Positions 11,835 to 21,158 are shown, counted from the first letter of the stretch. The stretch: 64,000 nt of DNA from ATZT02 sp046048135 (GCA_046048135.1 JBJOGR010000009.1:1-64000), one strand, 5' to 3'. Notes: generated by a model not told the origin, from the sequence alone. A program made the numbers and translations.

Positions 11835-12719
11835 ATGAATTTAGATTCAGTAAAACAGCAGTACCTGAATCATCTGGAACTTGAACGAAACTTAGCAACT
11901 AATACCATCCAGGCGTACTCAAGAGATCTAGATTTCTTAATCGATAGAACTGATAATAAATTGAGTAATCTTGATATTGGAATAATCCAAGAAACTATAA
12001 ATAAGTATCGATCTAATCACAGTGAAAAATCAGTTTCAAGACTTATTGCTTGTTATAAAAGTTTCTTAAAATTTTTATATTCGGAAAAAATATTATTAGA
12101 TGATTTAGCATCGCTGATTGAATCTACATCTACGACCTTTTCGCTGCCCAAAACTTTAGATGTTCAAACCGTAATATCTTTAATCGAAGGGATAAAACCT
12201 GAAAACGCAAAAGCGATAAGAGATAGACTAATCTTTGAATTTCTTTATGGAACAGGGTGCAGAATCAGTGAACTAGTAAACACTGATTTGCAAGATGTCG
12301 ATTTTGATGCAAATGTAATTAAAATTAGATTTGGTAAAGGCTCCAAGCAGAGATTAATTCCCTTAGGATCGAGTTTAAAGAAATCTATTGATTCATATCT
12401 AATTCAAGTTAGAAATAACATATCTAATTCAAATAAAAGTGATGCACTTTTGCTAAATGCTAGAGGCCAACGACTTACTAGACAGTCAATTTGGTTGGTT
12501 ATAAACAAATATGCGACCGAACAAGGAATTTTAGATTTAACACCACATACGCTGCGTCATGCTTTTGCGACCCATCTTTTAGAAGGGGGAGCAGATGTAA
12601 GAGTGGTACAGGAATTATTAGGACATAGTTCAATAAATACGACTCAAATTTATACGCATGTGACAGTTGATAAGTTAAGAGAAACTTTTATTCAAACTCA
12701 TCCTCGTGCAAGACGCTAA
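11835..12719 (+). CDS. xerD: Site-specific tyrosine recombinase XerD
   Basis: A 294-aa tyrosine recombinase. The N-terminal SAM-like core-binding domain covers residues 1-85. The catalytic residues are all visible: Arg143 (GTGCRISEL), Lys168 (GKGSK), His238 and Arg241 (HTLRH), His264 (LGHSS) and Tyr273 (QIYTHV). Position before parA-scpA-scpB matches actinobacterial XerD (Rv1701 context), which resolves chromosome dimers at dif. It begins 1 nt after the ald stop. No integrase-associated mobile genes lie nearby, so it is a housekeeping recombinase. Confidence 0.92.
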   Translation: MNLDSVKQQYLNHLELERNLATNTIQAYSRDLDFLIDRTDNKLSNLDIGIIQETINKYRSNHSEKSVSRLIACYKSFLKFLYSEKILLDDLASLIESTSTTFSLPKTLDVQTVISLIEGIKPENAKAIRDRLIFEFLYGTGCRISELVNTDLQDVDFDANVIKIRFGKGSKQRLIPLGSSLKKSIDSYLIQVRNNISNSNKSDALLLNARGQRLTRQSIWLVINKYATEQGILDLTPHTLRHAFATHLLEGGADVRVVQELLGHSSINTTQIYTHVTVDKLRETFIQTHPRARR

Positions 12720-12789
12720 AACTGTCTCATTCAAGGAATTTTTTACACATTTGACATAGGCTTGTGGCATTGGCCCAACCGGGGCGGTT

Positions 12790-13677
12790 GTGCAGAAAGT
12801 TGAGATTGTTATGGCTACGCCATCTGTAAAAGATGATGGAACCCGTGTAGCAAAGGGTCAAAAAACTGCCAATGATTTTCCAATACCTCAACCACTATCA
12901 GCTCATGGTCCTGCCCACATCATTTCCATGGTTAATCAAAAAGGTGGCGTTGGTAAAACTACGAGCACGATAAATTTGGGCGCAGCTCTTGCAAGTTATG
13001 GACGCAAAGTTTTACTCGTAGATTTTGATCCCCAAGGAGCACTATCAGTTGGTCTTGGCATTCCTGTTTATCAACTTGAAAAAACATTACGACATGTTTT
13101 AGTGGGAGAACAAATTCCAGCTAAAGATGTTTTAGTTAAAACTAAAGTAGAAAATTTAGATTTACTTCCTTCAAATATTGAATTATCCGCAGCCGAACTT
13201 GAACTGGTGAGCGAAGTTGGAAGAGAACATGTTTTAAAAAGTGCATTAGATCCCTTGCTAAATGAATATGATTTCATAATTATCGATTGTCAACCTTCAC
13301 TTGGTTTACTGACAGTAAATGCTTTAGCAGCATCAGAAGGTTGCATTGTTCCTTTGGAGACTGAATATTTTGCTTTGAGAGGTCTTGCATTACTTACGCA
13401 AACAATTGAAAAAATAAAAGGAAGAATAAATCCGAAATTACAGATTTTAGGAATTCTTCCAACTATGTATGATCCAAGAACCGTTCATGGAAGAGAAGTA
13501 TTAGAAAGAGTTGAAGAAGCTTTTGGAGATAAAGTTTTTGAAACTGTGATTGCTAGAACAGTAAAATTCCCAGAAACAACAGCAGCCGGATCTCCAATTA
13601 CAGAGTACGCTCCATCTTCGCCAGCAGCTAAGGCTTATAAAAGATTAGCTAGAGAGCTTATTCAAAAAATCAAATGA
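12790..13677 (+). CDS. ParA/Soj-family ATPase of the scpAB locus
   Basis: A deviant Walker-type ATPase with the ParA motif QKGGVGKTTS near residue 50, the switch DFDPQGALS near 79, and IIDCQPSLG near 161. Homologues next to scpA-scpB (Rv1708 in M. tuberculosis) are thought to act in chromosome partitioning or positioning; no parB is adjacent. A GTG at 12790 opens the frame, but the ATG at 12811 (MATPSVKDDG) is an equally plausible start; neither has a strong Shine-Dalgarno. The 3' end overlaps scpA by 4 nt. A TTGACA hexamer at 12751 may be a -35 element, but I see no convincing -10. Confidence 0.9.
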   Translation: MQKVEIVMATPSVKDDGTRVAKGQKTANDFPIPQPLSAHGPAHIISMVNQKGGVGKTTSTINLGAALASYGRKVLLVDFDPQGALSVGLGIPVYQLEKTLRHVLVGEQIPAKDVLVKTKVENLDLLPSNIELSAAELELVSEVGREHVLKSALDPLLNEYDFIIIDCQPSLGLLTVNALAASEGCIVPLETEYFALRGLALLTQTIEKIKGRINPKLQILGILPTMYDPRTVHGREVLERVEEAFGDKVFETVIARTVKFPETTAAGSPITEYAPSSPAAKAYKRLARELIQKIK

Positions 13678-14534
13678 CAATTTCTACTACAGACAATGAT
13701 GTGGTGGAGAAATCTACCAAACAATTCAGCGTTAAATTAAATCAATTTGAAGGTCCTTTTGATCTTTTATTAAGTTTAATTGCAAAACACGAATTAGAAG
13801 TTACTGCTTTAGCTCTTCACATTGTCACTGACGACTTCTTGCAATATATAAAAAGTCAAGGCTCAGAATGGGATTTAAATGAAGCAACCGAATTTTTAGT
13901 AATTGCTGCAACACTATTGGATTTAAAGACAGCAAGGCTTCTTCCTTCAGGTGAAGTTGAAGATGAAGAAGATATAGCAAGATTAGAAGCAAGAGATCTG
14001 TTACTTGCAAGATTAATGCAATATAAGGCTTTCAAAGAAGTTTCTGTTTGGATAAATGATAATTTCAACCTTGAAGCGAAAAGATTTCCAAGATCAGTAT
14101 CGCTTGAATCACAGTTTGCAAATCTTTTACCTGAAGTTTTGTTAGGGCTTGGTCCACATGAACTTGCAAGACTTGCAGCAAGAGCACTTGAAGCAAAAAA
14201 AATTCCCAGCGTTTCACTTACACACTTACATGCACCACTTGTCAGTGTCAGAGAGCAAGCGGGAATTATTGTTGAGCGGTTAAGAAAAGTTGGTGTTGCT
14301 TCTTTTAGATCCTTAATTACAGGAGTTGAAATCCCAGTTGTTGTAGCAAGATTCTTAGCAGTTTTGGAATTGTTTAGAGAATCTCAAATAACTTTAGAAC
14401 AAGAAGCGCCTTTAAAAGATCTTTACATTAAATGGGTTGGATCAAATGAGGGAGATGTTAGGGTCACTGACGAATTCGATCAAGAAGCTGAAGATAAAAG
14501 TAATGTAGTAGATTTAGGAAATAGAAATGACTGA
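13674..14534 (+). CDS. scpA: Segregation and condensation protein A
   Basis: A 286-aa kleisin that bridges SMC heads and works with ScpB. The N-terminal domain begins FSVKLNQFEGPFDLLLSLI, the hallmark of ScpA, followed by LEVTALALHIVTDDFL. The middle acidic helix and the C-terminal winged helix (about 195-255) are present. It overlaps parA by 4 nt and scpB by 8 nt, so the three are probably translated together. The last ~25 residues form an acidic tail. Confidence 0.94.
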   Translation: MTISTTDNDVVEKSTKQFSVKLNQFEGPFDLLLSLIAKHELEVTALALHIVTDDFLQYIKSQGSEWDLNEATEFLVIAATLLDLKTARLLPSGEVEDEEDIARLEARDLLLARLMQYKAFKEVSVWINDNFNLEAKRFPRSVSLESQFANLLPEVLLGLGPHELARLAARALEAKKIPSVSLTHLHAPLVSVREQAGIIVERLRKVGVASFRSLITGVEIPVVVARFLAVLELFRESQITLEQEAPLKDLYIKWVGSNEGDVRVTDEFDQEAEDKSNVVDLGNRND

Positions 14535-15120
14535 AAATTTAAATAATGATGAAGTAGTTTCATTAGGAGCCCCGTCTTTAAAATCTGCAATTGAAGCAAT
14601 ACTTTTAGTTGTCGATGAACCCGTTTCAGTTCTAACAATCGCGCAAGTAACAAACACACCTGAAATTGAAGTTGCTAAAGAATTGAAAAGATTACAGAAA
14701 GAATTCGAGGAAAGAGACGGTGGCATAACTTTAAGAGAAGTTGCTGGTGGTTGGAGATTTTATACAAATGAAAATTCTGCTGAAGTTGTAGAGAGATTTC
14801 TTAAAGATGGAATGACAGCAAGATTAACCCAAGCTTCTTTGGAGACTTTAGCTGTTATTGCTTATAAACAACCTGTATCTCGAGGACGAATTGCAGCAAT
14901 TAGAGGTGTAAATGTCGATGGAGTTGTTAGAACTTTGTTGAATAGAGGTCTAATTGAGGAATCTGGTTCTGAAACGGACTCACAAGCTATTTTGTATAAG
15001 ACAACACCATATTTTCTCGAACGTCTTGGAATAGCAAGTTTAGATGAGTTACCTCCAGTTGCAGATTATTTACCGAATATGTCAGCGCTTGATTCATTAA
15101 TTGATGAAACTTTAAATTAA
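14527..15120 (+). CDS. scpB: Segregation and condensation protein B
   Basis: A 197-aa protein with two winged-helix domains. Recognisable segments are LKSAIEAILLVVDEPVS near the N-terminus, LREVAGGWRFYTN near 73, and LETLAVIAYKQPVSRGRIA (about 110-128), which is the ScpB signature. It associates with ScpA and SMC in chromosome condensation. Its stop is followed directly by the rluB ATG without a spacer. Confidence 0.94.
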   Translation: MTENLNNDEVVSLGAPSLKSAIEAILLVVDEPVSVLTIAQVTNTPEIEVAKELKRLQKEFEERDGGITLREVAGGWRFYTNENSAEVVERFLKDGMTARLTQASLETLAVIAYKQPVSRGRIAAIRGVNVDGVVRTLLNRGLIEESGSETDSQAILYKTTPYFLERLGIASLDELPPVADYLPNMSALDSLIDETLN

Positions 15121-15876
15121 ATGAATAGTAATGAAGGAATTAGACTTCAAAAAGTTTTAGCTGCAGCAGGACTTGGGAGTAGAAGAGCCTGTGAAGATTT
15201 GATCTCTCAAGGAAGAGTAATTGTTAATGGGAAAAAAATTACAGAACAAGGTAAGAGAGTCCATCCTGGTATAGATCAAATCATGGTTGATGGTGAACCT
15301 GTTGCAGCAACTTCTGGATTTATTGTTTTAGCTTTAAATAAGCCAATCGGTGTCGTCACCTCGATGAAGAGAGAAGACAAAAGAGCAATTGTTTCGGATT
15401 ACTTACCAGATAAACCAGATCGACTCTTTCACGTTGGAAGGCTCGATGCTGATACAGAAGGTTTGTTATTAATGACAAATGATGGAGATTTAGCTCATGG
15501 TCTGACTCATCCTTCTTCTGAAGTAACAAAGATTTATCTTGCAAGATTAAAAGGTTTTGTATCTAAGAATGAGATTGAGCAATTAACACAAGGAGTTGCT
15601 TTAAATGATGGTTTTGCACGTGCTGATGAAGTAAAAATAATTGGCACAAGCCAAGGTGAGACGGCAATTGAAATAAGTATTCATGAGGGCCGAAACCGAA
15701 TTATTCGTCGATTAGCAGAAGCTATTGGTCATGACGTTATTCAGTTAGTCAGAGTTCAATTTGGTCCGATAAAATTAGGTGATCTAAAGGTTGGTAAAAC
15801 TAGAATTTTAGGTCATACAGAAGTTGCAAGTTTGTACAAAGCTGCAGGTTTAAATATAGAAAAGGTTGCATTATGA
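15121..15876 (+). CDS. rluB: 23S rRNA pseudouridine synthase of the RluB/RsuA family
   Basis: A 251-aa protein with an N-terminal S4 domain (RLQKVLAAAGLGSRRACEDLI, residues 8-28) and a pseudouridine synthase domain. The catalytic Asp is in HVGRLDADTEGLLLMTNDG (about 105-123). Another conserved stretch is HEGRNRIIRRLAEAIGH. The scpA-scpB-rluB linkage is conserved in Gram-positive bacteria, which favours RluB (23S) over RsuA (16S). It overlaps the next gene by 4 nt (ATGA). Confidence 0.92.
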   Translation: MNSNEGIRLQKVLAAAGLGSRRACEDLISQGRVIVNGKKITEQGKRVHPGIDQIMVDGEPVAATSGFIVLALNKPIGVVTSMKREDKRAIVSDYLPDKPDRLFHVGRLDADTEGLLLMTNDGDLAHGLTHPSSEVTKIYLARLKGFVSKNEIEQLTQGVALNDGFARADEVKIIGTSQGETAIEISIHEGRNRIIRRLAEAIGHDVIQLVRVQFGPIKLGDLKVGKTRILGHTEVASLYKAAGLNIEKVAL

Positions 15877-16235
15877 CGGTAAGGGGAATTCGCGGTGCAA
15901 CAATGCTTAACAATAACGATGCAGATGAATTGAATGATGCTGTAATTGAGCTTCTACAAGAAATTTTCAATAAGAATAATATTGACAACAAAGATTTAAT
16001 CAGCATCTTTTTCACATCTACGAAAGACTTAAATTGTGCCTTTCCTGCAGCTGCTGCTAGAAAAATTGGGCTTGGTGATGTGCCTTTAATTTGCTCTCAA
16101 GAAATTGATGTACCGAATTCTCCTGCAAAAGTAGTGCGTATCCTTATGCACGTAAATACTGAAAAAGATAGAGACCAAATTAAACATATTTACCTAAGAG
16201 GCGCAGAAGTACTTAGACAAGATTTGGCTCAATAA
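15873..16235 (+). CDS. aroH: Chorismate mutase, AroH class
   Basis: A 120-aa monofunctional chorismate mutase of the trimeric Bacillus AroH class, converting chorismate to prephenate. The N-terminus VRGIRGATM supplies the conserved active-site Arg. The central ISIFFTSTKDLNCAFPAAAAR and C-terminal RILMHV and YLRGAEVLR segments match the family. Being next to cmk may be coincidental, but a chorismate mutase beside cmk is frequent in actinobacteria. It overlaps cmk by 1 nt. Confidence 0.92.
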   Translation: MTVRGIRGATMLNNNDADELNDAVIELLQEIFNKNNIDNKDLISIFFTSTKDLNCAFPAAAARKIGLGDVPLICSQEIDVPNSPAKVVRILMHVNTEKDRDQIKHIYLRGAEVLRQDLAQ

Positions 16236-16912
16236 TGAATGCGAGTAATAGCACTCGCCACAAATTGGTTGTAGCAGTTGATGGCCCAAGCGGTTCAGGT
16301 AAATCAAGTGTGAGCAGAGAAGCAGCTAAAAAATTAGATTTCAATTTTTTGGATACAGGTGCAATGTATCGAATGATCACTCTTTATCTATTAAGAAGCA
16401 ATGTTCATAATGAATTGGATATACAAAAAATTCTGGATAAAAACGAAATAGATTTAAGTATTTCGATAAATCCTTTAGAGATTCTGTTTCAAATAAAAGG
16501 GGAGGATGTATCTAAAGAAATTAGAAGCGAGGAAATAACGAAAAATGTATCTTTTTATGCTTCTCTTCCCGAAGTTAGAAATTTTCTTGTTCAAAAACAA
16601 AGAGATTTAATTAATGATTCTAATAAAAGCATTGTTATAGAGGGACGAGATATTGGAAGTGTGGTAGTTCCAGATGCAGATGTGAAGATATTTATTACTG
16701 CTAGTGAAGAGATACGTGCACAAAGAAGGGCAAAAGAAATAAATTCGGATGTGAAAAAAGTTTTAACTGAACAAAAAATTAGGGACGAAAAAGATTCAAA
16801 TCGAAAAATCTCACCTCTATTAAAACCCAACGATTCAAAGGAACTTGACACAAGTTCTCTAAGTTTTGATCAATCAGTAAATAAATTTATAGAGATAGTA
16901 AAAAATGTCTGA
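16235..16912 (+). CDS. cmk: Cytidylate kinase
   Basis: A 225-aa (d)CMP kinase. The P-loop VDGPSGSGKSS begins at about residue 15, followed by FLDTGAMYRMI, typical of Cmk. VIEGRDIGSVVVPDADVKIFITAS gives the NMP-binding core and RAQRRAKEI the lid arginines. It makes CDP/dCDP and functionally connects with PyrG in the same region. It overlaps der by 8 nt. Confidence 0.94.
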   Translation: MNASNSTRHKLVVAVDGPSGSGKSSVSREAAKKLDFNFLDTGAMYRMITLYLLRSNVHNELDIQKILDKNEIDLSISINPLEILFQIKGEDVSKEIRSEEITKNVSFYASLPEVRNFLVQKQRDLINDSNKSIVIEGRDIGSVVVPDADVKIFITASEEIRAQRRAKEINSDVKKVLTEQKIRDEKDSNRKISPLLKPNDSKELDTSSLSFDQSVNKFIEIVKNV

Positions 16913-18362
16913 AGAATTAATAAATCAAGATTCTTTCAAATCTACAGATGAAATCTGGATCTCAGATAACCTGGATGATAGTCAAGACATCAATGATTTA
17001 GAAAGAGATTTCTCGAATCAAATAAGCGATGATTCAAATGAGGAAGTAATTTCAAATAGGCCACGTGTTTCTTTGATTGGAAGACCAAATGTTGGTAAAT
17101 CCACTTTAATTAACCGAATTATAGGTAGGCGAGAAGCTGTAGTTCAAGATATTCCTGGTGTTACAAAAGATCGAGTTTATTACGACGCACAATGGGATGG
17201 TAAAGATTTCATTTTGATTGACACTGGAGGATGGACTCAAGATTCCTCTGAAATGATGAATCAAATATCAATTCAAGTTCAAAAAGCCATAGATGAATCT
17301 GATCTAATTTTATTTGTCTTAGATTTTCAAGTAGGAATAACTCAAGAAGATCAAGATGTAATCAAATTAATTCGTAAAACAAAAACTCCTGTATTGCTAG
17401 TAGCAAATAAAGTTGATGGAGCAGAAGCTGAAAATCAAATCGGTGAACTTTGGTCTTTAGGCTTGGGCGAACCAATACCAGTTAGTGCTCTACATGGACG
17501 AGGATCTGGAGAACTTTTAGAAAAGATAAAAGAAAATTTACCAAATGAATCTAAATTTAAAGACACTAAAAAAGGTCCCGTAAAAGTCGCCATAATCGGC
17601 AAACCAAATGTGGGTAAAAGTAGTTTATTAAATAAGTTATCAAAATCAAACAGATCAATAGTCTCTGAAATATCGGGAACAACTGTTGATCCTGTTGATG
17701 AAATAATAAACATCAACGATCAAGATTGGCATTTCATCGACACAGCTGGAATTAGAAAAAGGTTCAAGGAATCCAGTGGTTTTGAGTATTATGCAACTTT
17801 AAGAACTAATGCAACTTTAGAAAGATCCGAAATAATCATTTTAGTAATTGAATCTGATCAAATCATTGCTGACCAAGATAGAAGATTAATAAGTCAAGTC
17901 ATTGATTCAGGGAAGGCTTTAGTGTTGGTGTTCAATAAATGGGATTTAATTGATGAAGAACGACATCATGAATTAGAACGAGAAATTGAAACTGATTTAA
18001 GAAATGTTTCTTGGGCTCCCAGAGTAAATTTGTCAGCTAAAACTGGTTGGCATATTGATAAAATTTCAAAAGCTTTAAACACAGCCTATGAAGGTTGGAC
18101 CACTCGAATATCCACTGGCAAATTAAACCAATTCGTAAAAGAATTTGTAGCAGCAAATCCCCATCCTCTAAGAGGGGGCAAGCAGTCAAAGATTCTTTTT
18201 GCAACTCAAATTGCAGATAGGCCACCAACATTTGCCCTGTTTACAACAGGTGCACTTGATTTGACTTATCAAAGACATCTTGAAAGAAAACTCCGAGAGC
18301 AGTATGGATTTAGTGGTTCTCCGATTCATATTAAAGTAAAAATTAGACAGAGAAAAAGATGA
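16905..18362 (+). CDS. der: Ribosome biogenesis GTPase Der (EngA)
   Basis: A 485-aa GTPase with two tandem G domains and a C-terminal KH-like domain. G1 motifs are GRPNVGKST (about 58) and GKPNVGKSS (about 229); DTGGW and DTAGI are the G3 motifs, and NKVD and NKWD the G4 motifs. The C-terminus PIHIKVKIRQRKR is typical. The first ~50 residues form an acidic Asp/Ser/Asn-rich extension before the first G domain, seen in many actinobacterial Der proteins. It acts in 50S assembly. It overlaps pgsA by 4 nt. Confidence 0.95.
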   Translation: MSEELINQDSFKSTDEIWISDNLDDSQDINDLERDFSNQISDDSNEEVISNRPRVSLIGRPNVGKSTLINRIIGRREAVVQDIPGVTKDRVYYDAQWDGKDFILIDTGGWTQDSSEMMNQISIQVQKAIDESDLILFVLDFQVGITQEDQDVIKLIRKTKTPVLLVANKVDGAEAENQIGELWSLGLGEPIPVSALHGRGSGELLEKIKENLPNESKFKDTKKGPVKVAIIGKPNVGKSSLLNKLSKSNRSIVSEISGTTVDPVDEIININDQDWHFIDTAGIRKRFKESSGFEYYATLRTNATLERSEIIILVIESDQIIADQDRRLISQVIDSGKALVLVFNKWDLIDEERHHELEREIETDLRNVSWAPRVNLSAKTGWHIDKISKALNTAYEGWTTRISTGKLNQFVKEFVAANPHPLRGGKQSKILFATQIADRPPTFALFTTGALDLTYQRHLERKLREQYGFSGSPIHIKVKIRQRKR

Positions 18363-18910
18363 TGATCTTAAATATTCCGAACTTACTAACCATGGTTCGA
18401 ATTGCAGTAGCTCCATTTATTCTTTATTTAAATTATCAAAACCAATTAGTCATAGTTTGTATTTTGATATTTTTTTCTTCATTTACTGATTGGCTTGATG
18501 GATATATAGCAAGAAGATTCAATCAATATACAAGACTTGGAGAACTTCTTGATCCAATTTCAGATCGAATTTACATAGTGACGCTTCTTTACATTGTATT
18601 TTATTTAGACGCATTACACATAATCTTTATATTATTTATTATTTTCAGAGAATTACTCATGTCCTTAGTTATGTTGTATTTAAAAAATTTGGGTATAACC
18701 GGATTGCCAGTTCACTATCTAGGAAAAATGGGAGCATTTAACTTACTTATAGGAATTCCTGGACTTATTTTCGCAAAAGCCTTTCCAAACCAAGAATATA
18801 TTTGGCTAACTATTGGATGGTCATTTTTACTTTGGGGAGTTTTTCTATATTTCTTCTCCACAATAAAATATCTACAACAGGCTCAATCTATAATTAAAAA
18901 TCATGGCTAA
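18359..18910 (+). CDS. CDP-alcohol phosphatidyltransferase (PgsA-like)
   Basis: A 183-aa membrane enzyme with about five or six hydrophobic helices. The CDP-alcohol motif is complete: D44, D47-G48, A51-R52, G61, D65 and D69 (DG-x2-AR-x8-G-x3-D-x3-D). It transfers a phosphatidyl group from CDP-diacylglycerol to an alcohol. Synteny (the Rv1822 pgsA2 position before DUF881-DUF1290-DUF881) suggests a phosphatidylglycerophosphate- or cardiolipin-synthase-like role. The exact acceptor cannot be fixed from sequence. Confidence 0.88.
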   Translation: MMILNIPNLLTMVRIAVAPFILYLNYQNQLVIVCILIFFSSFTDWLDGYIARRFNQYTRLGELLDPISDRIYIVTLLYIVFYLDALHIIFILFIIFRELLMSLVMLYLKNLGITGLPVHYLGKMGAFNLLIGIPGLIFAKAFPNQEYIWLTIGWSFLLWGVFLYFFSTIKYLQQAQSIIKNHG

Positions 18911-19733
18911 AGATAGTTTTTTTGAGGTTGAAGATTCAAAATCTATGAATATTTTGAATCTTTTAAATAAAGAGATTCAAACAAATGACTATAGCGATTT
19001 GCCAAAAGGGTTCAAAGTTACTAAAGATCCAAAATGGTGGATTTTTACAGTGCTAATATTTTCAGGTATTTTTTTAGGAATAGCCATAGCAAATTTTCAG
19101 AGACAAGTTCCACTAATTGAGGAGAGTAAAAAAGATTTACGAATTTCGATTGAAACTAGAGTCAACAATTTAACTCTTTTAAGTCAAAAATTGTCAGAGA
19201 TTAATGATGAAATAAATGATCAGAATATTCAATTATCGAACTTATCAAATCGAGGAATTGCTAATTTAAATGAATCGAATTTGCAAATAATCTCAGGAGT
19301 TAAGTCAGTATCTGGACCTGGGTACAAGATGATAATAAATGATGCACGAAATACTGACTCACTAGATTTTCAAAAGGTTAATCTTGCAAGAGTTTTTGAT
19401 ACAGATTTACAACTTGTAACAAATGCTTTATGGTCAAGCGGTGCTCAAGCGATTTCAATCAATAACCAAAGAATCTCCACGACAACGGCAATTAGATCTG
19501 CTGGTGAAGCAATATTAATTAATTATCGTCCTCTATTGCCGCCATATGAGATCACTTTTATCGGTAATGAAGAAGTTTCAAAAAAGCTTTCCGAAAATCC
19601 TGATTTCAAAGATTTTCAATACGTTGTTTCCACCTATGGCCTTGAATATAAGTTAACAAAATTGGACATAGTTGAAATATCAGCCATCGGAAATGAGCTT
19701 CCCGACATAGAAGGTATTAGAGTAGGAAACTGA
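18903..19733 (+). CDS. DUF881 family protein
   Basis: A 276-aa protein with a cytoplasmic N-terminus, one membrane helix at about residues 46-66 (WIFTVLIFSGIFLGIAIANF), a short coiled coil (about 75-120) and an extracytoplasmic DUF881 domain. ALWSSGAQAISINNQRI and the PPYEITFIG segment mark the family. Function is unknown. DUF881 proteins in actinobacteria cluster with DUF1290 and phospholipid genes, so an envelope or division role is likely. It overlaps the phosphatidyltransferase gene by 8 nt. Confidence 0.85.
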   Translation: MAKDSFFEVEDSKSMNILNLLNKEIQTNDYSDLPKGFKVTKDPKWWIFTVLIFSGIFLGIAIANFQRQVPLIEESKKDLRISIETRVNNLTLLSQKLSEINDEINDQNIQLSNLSNRGIANLNESNLQIISGVKSVSGPGYKMIINDARNTDSLDFQKVNLARVFDTDLQLVTNALWSSGAQAISINNQRISTTTAIRSAGEAILINYRPLLPPYEITFIGNEEVSKKLSENPDFKDFQYVVSTYGLEYKLTKLDIVEISAIGNELPDIEGIRVGN

Positions 19734-19735
19734 AT

Positions 19736-20068
19736 ATGATTCCTGTTGTCGGTTTACTAATTGGTGTAATCGTTGGAATTGTTTTAGATCCAACTGTGCC
19801 GTTATGGTTACAACCTTATTTACCTATTGCGGTTATAGCAGCGTTAGATGCAGTATTTGGAGCAATAAGAGCAAATCTTGAAAATAACTTTGATGATCGC
19901 ATTTTCATTACCTCTTTTTTAAGTAATATTTCTATCGCAGCGATTATCGTTTTTCTAGGTGATCAATTGGGAGTTGGATCCCAGCTTTCCACAGGTGTTG
20001 TTGTTGTATTGGCGATGCGTATATTTGCTAACGCAGCTGCAATTCGTAGAAACCTATTCAATAGATAA
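19736..20068 (+). CDS. DUF1290 small membrane protein (Sbp family)
   Basis: A 110-aa hydrophobic protein with three likely membrane helices. The stretch AALDAVFGAIRANLE and the segment with DDRIFITSF are characteristic of DUF1290, the Bacillus small basic protein Sbp family. It sits between two DUF881 genes, as in Rv1823-Rv1825. Function is unknown; the trio probably forms a membrane complex. It ends TAATG, overlapping the next start by 1 nt. Confidence 0.88.
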   Translation: MIPVVGLLIGVIVGIVLDPTVPLWLQPYLPIAVIAALDAVFGAIRANLENNFDDRIFITSFLSNISIAAIIVFLGDQLGVGSQLSTGVVVVLAMRIFANAAAIRRNLFNR

Positions 20069-20754
20069 TGGCAAAAAGAAAATTAAAGAAAAAAAATAAT
20101 TCTCAAAAATACTATTTAGTTCTCATTATGATGTTTCTAGGATTACTCATAACTTGGTCTATTAGACAAAATGATGAACCGGAAGTCTTAACTTCAGCAA
20201 GAGAAGATGAATTGGTTTTAATACTTGATGATTTAGTTAAGCAAACAGATAGTTTGGAACAGGAATTAGTTAAACAGCAACAAGTTCTAGAATCATTACA
20301 AAACGGATCAAGCGATCAAGCACGAGAAGCAGCGCAACGAAGACTTGATCAATTAATCGTGTTATCTGGAAGTGCTCCGGTTAGTGGTCCTGGGTTACAA
20401 ATTCGAATAACGGGGGACTTGTATTCAGTTAGTGCTTTTACTCTTTTAGATGCAATTCAAGAATTAAGAGATGCTGGAGCGGTGGCTATTGAAATTAACG
20501 CAAATAGGGTCGTTAGCAATACCTATTTTCTTGATGCTCCAGATGGCATAAAAGTATCTCAAAAGACAATTCGCTCACCCTACATAATTAATGTGATTGG
20601 AGATCCTTCGACGTTAGAAACGGCTTTGAGAATTCCAGGTGGAATTGTTGAGACTATTCAAACCTCTGATGGGACGGTTGTTATAAATAAGTCCACCACT
20701 GTAGATATAGACTCGATTGTCACTTTAGAAGTACCCGAATATGCTGTTTCCTAA
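20068..20754 (+). CDS. Second DUF881 family protein
   Basis: A 228-aa protein with a Lys-rich N-terminus (AKRKLKKKNN), one membrane helix at about residues 17-33, a coiled coil at 45-90 and a DUF881 domain. Shared motifs with the upstream paralogue are VSGPGL, AVAIEINANRVV and SPYIINVIG. It is probably an extracytoplasmic partner of the first DUF881 protein and DUF1290. No enzymatic motif is visible. Confidence 0.87.
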   Translation: MAKRKLKKKNNSQKYYLVLIMMFLGLLITWSIRQNDEPEVLTSAREDELVLILDDLVKQTDSLEQELVKQQQVLESLQNGSSDQAREAAQRRLDQLIVLSGSAPVSGPGLQIRITGDLYSVSAFTLLDAIQELRDAGAVAIEINANRVVSNTYFLDAPDGIKVSQKTIRSPYIINVIGDPSTLETALRIPGGIVETIQTSDGTVVINKSTTVDIDSIVTLEVPEYAVS

Positions 20755-20769
20755 ACACAGAGAGGTTAC

Positions 20770-21156
20770 ATGAATACTCCAAATGAGCTTAAGTACACAA
20801 AAGAACACGAATGGGTTCGTCAAGAATCTGATGGTTCAATAACGTTTGGCATCACTGATTTTGCTCAATCTGCACTGGGTGATGTTGTATTTGCAAGTCT
20901 TCCAAAAGTTGGAGCAAAAGTTACAGCTGGTCAAACTTGTGGCGAAGTGGAATCAACAAAATCAGTAAGTGATATTTATTCTCCAGTATCTGGAACTGTT
21001 AAAGAAGTTAATTCAGTTTTGAACAATTCGCCAGAAACGATAAATTCAGATCCTTACGGAAATGGTTGGATGGTCAAAGTTAGCGATGTTGATCCTAATT
21101 CCATGCAGGATTTAATGGATGCAGCATCTTATTTAAAGATTACTGAAAACCAATAA
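20770..21156 (+). CDS. gcvH: Glycine cleavage system H protein
   Basis: A 128-aa lipoyl carrier protein. Lys64 in GEVESTKSVSDIYSP is the expected lipoylation site. The N-terminus LKYTKEHEWVR and FAQSALGDVVF are typical. It shuttles the aminomethyl group between GcvP and GcvT. GcvP is encoded at 23555; no gcvT or gcvL is in the window. AGAGAGG lies 6-7 nt upstream of the ATG. Confidence 0.96.
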   Translation: MNTPNELKYTKEHEWVRQESDGSITFGITDFAQSALGDVVFASLPKVGAKVTAGQTCGEVESTKSVSDIYSPVSGTVKEVNSVLNNSPETINSDPYGNGWMVKVSDVDPNSMQDLMDAASYLKITENQ

Positions 21157-21158
21157 TC

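Noticed and set aside
11835..12719. Tyrosine recombinase as a sign of a mobile element or integron
   Set aside because: Synteny with ald-xerD-parA-scpAB and a complete Xer-type active site show a housekeeping XerD; no attachment repeats or cargo genes are nearby.
12751..12780. TTGACA upstream of parA as a full promoter
   Set aside because: No TANNNT -10 box lies at 16-19 nt spacing, so the hexamer alone is not sufficient.
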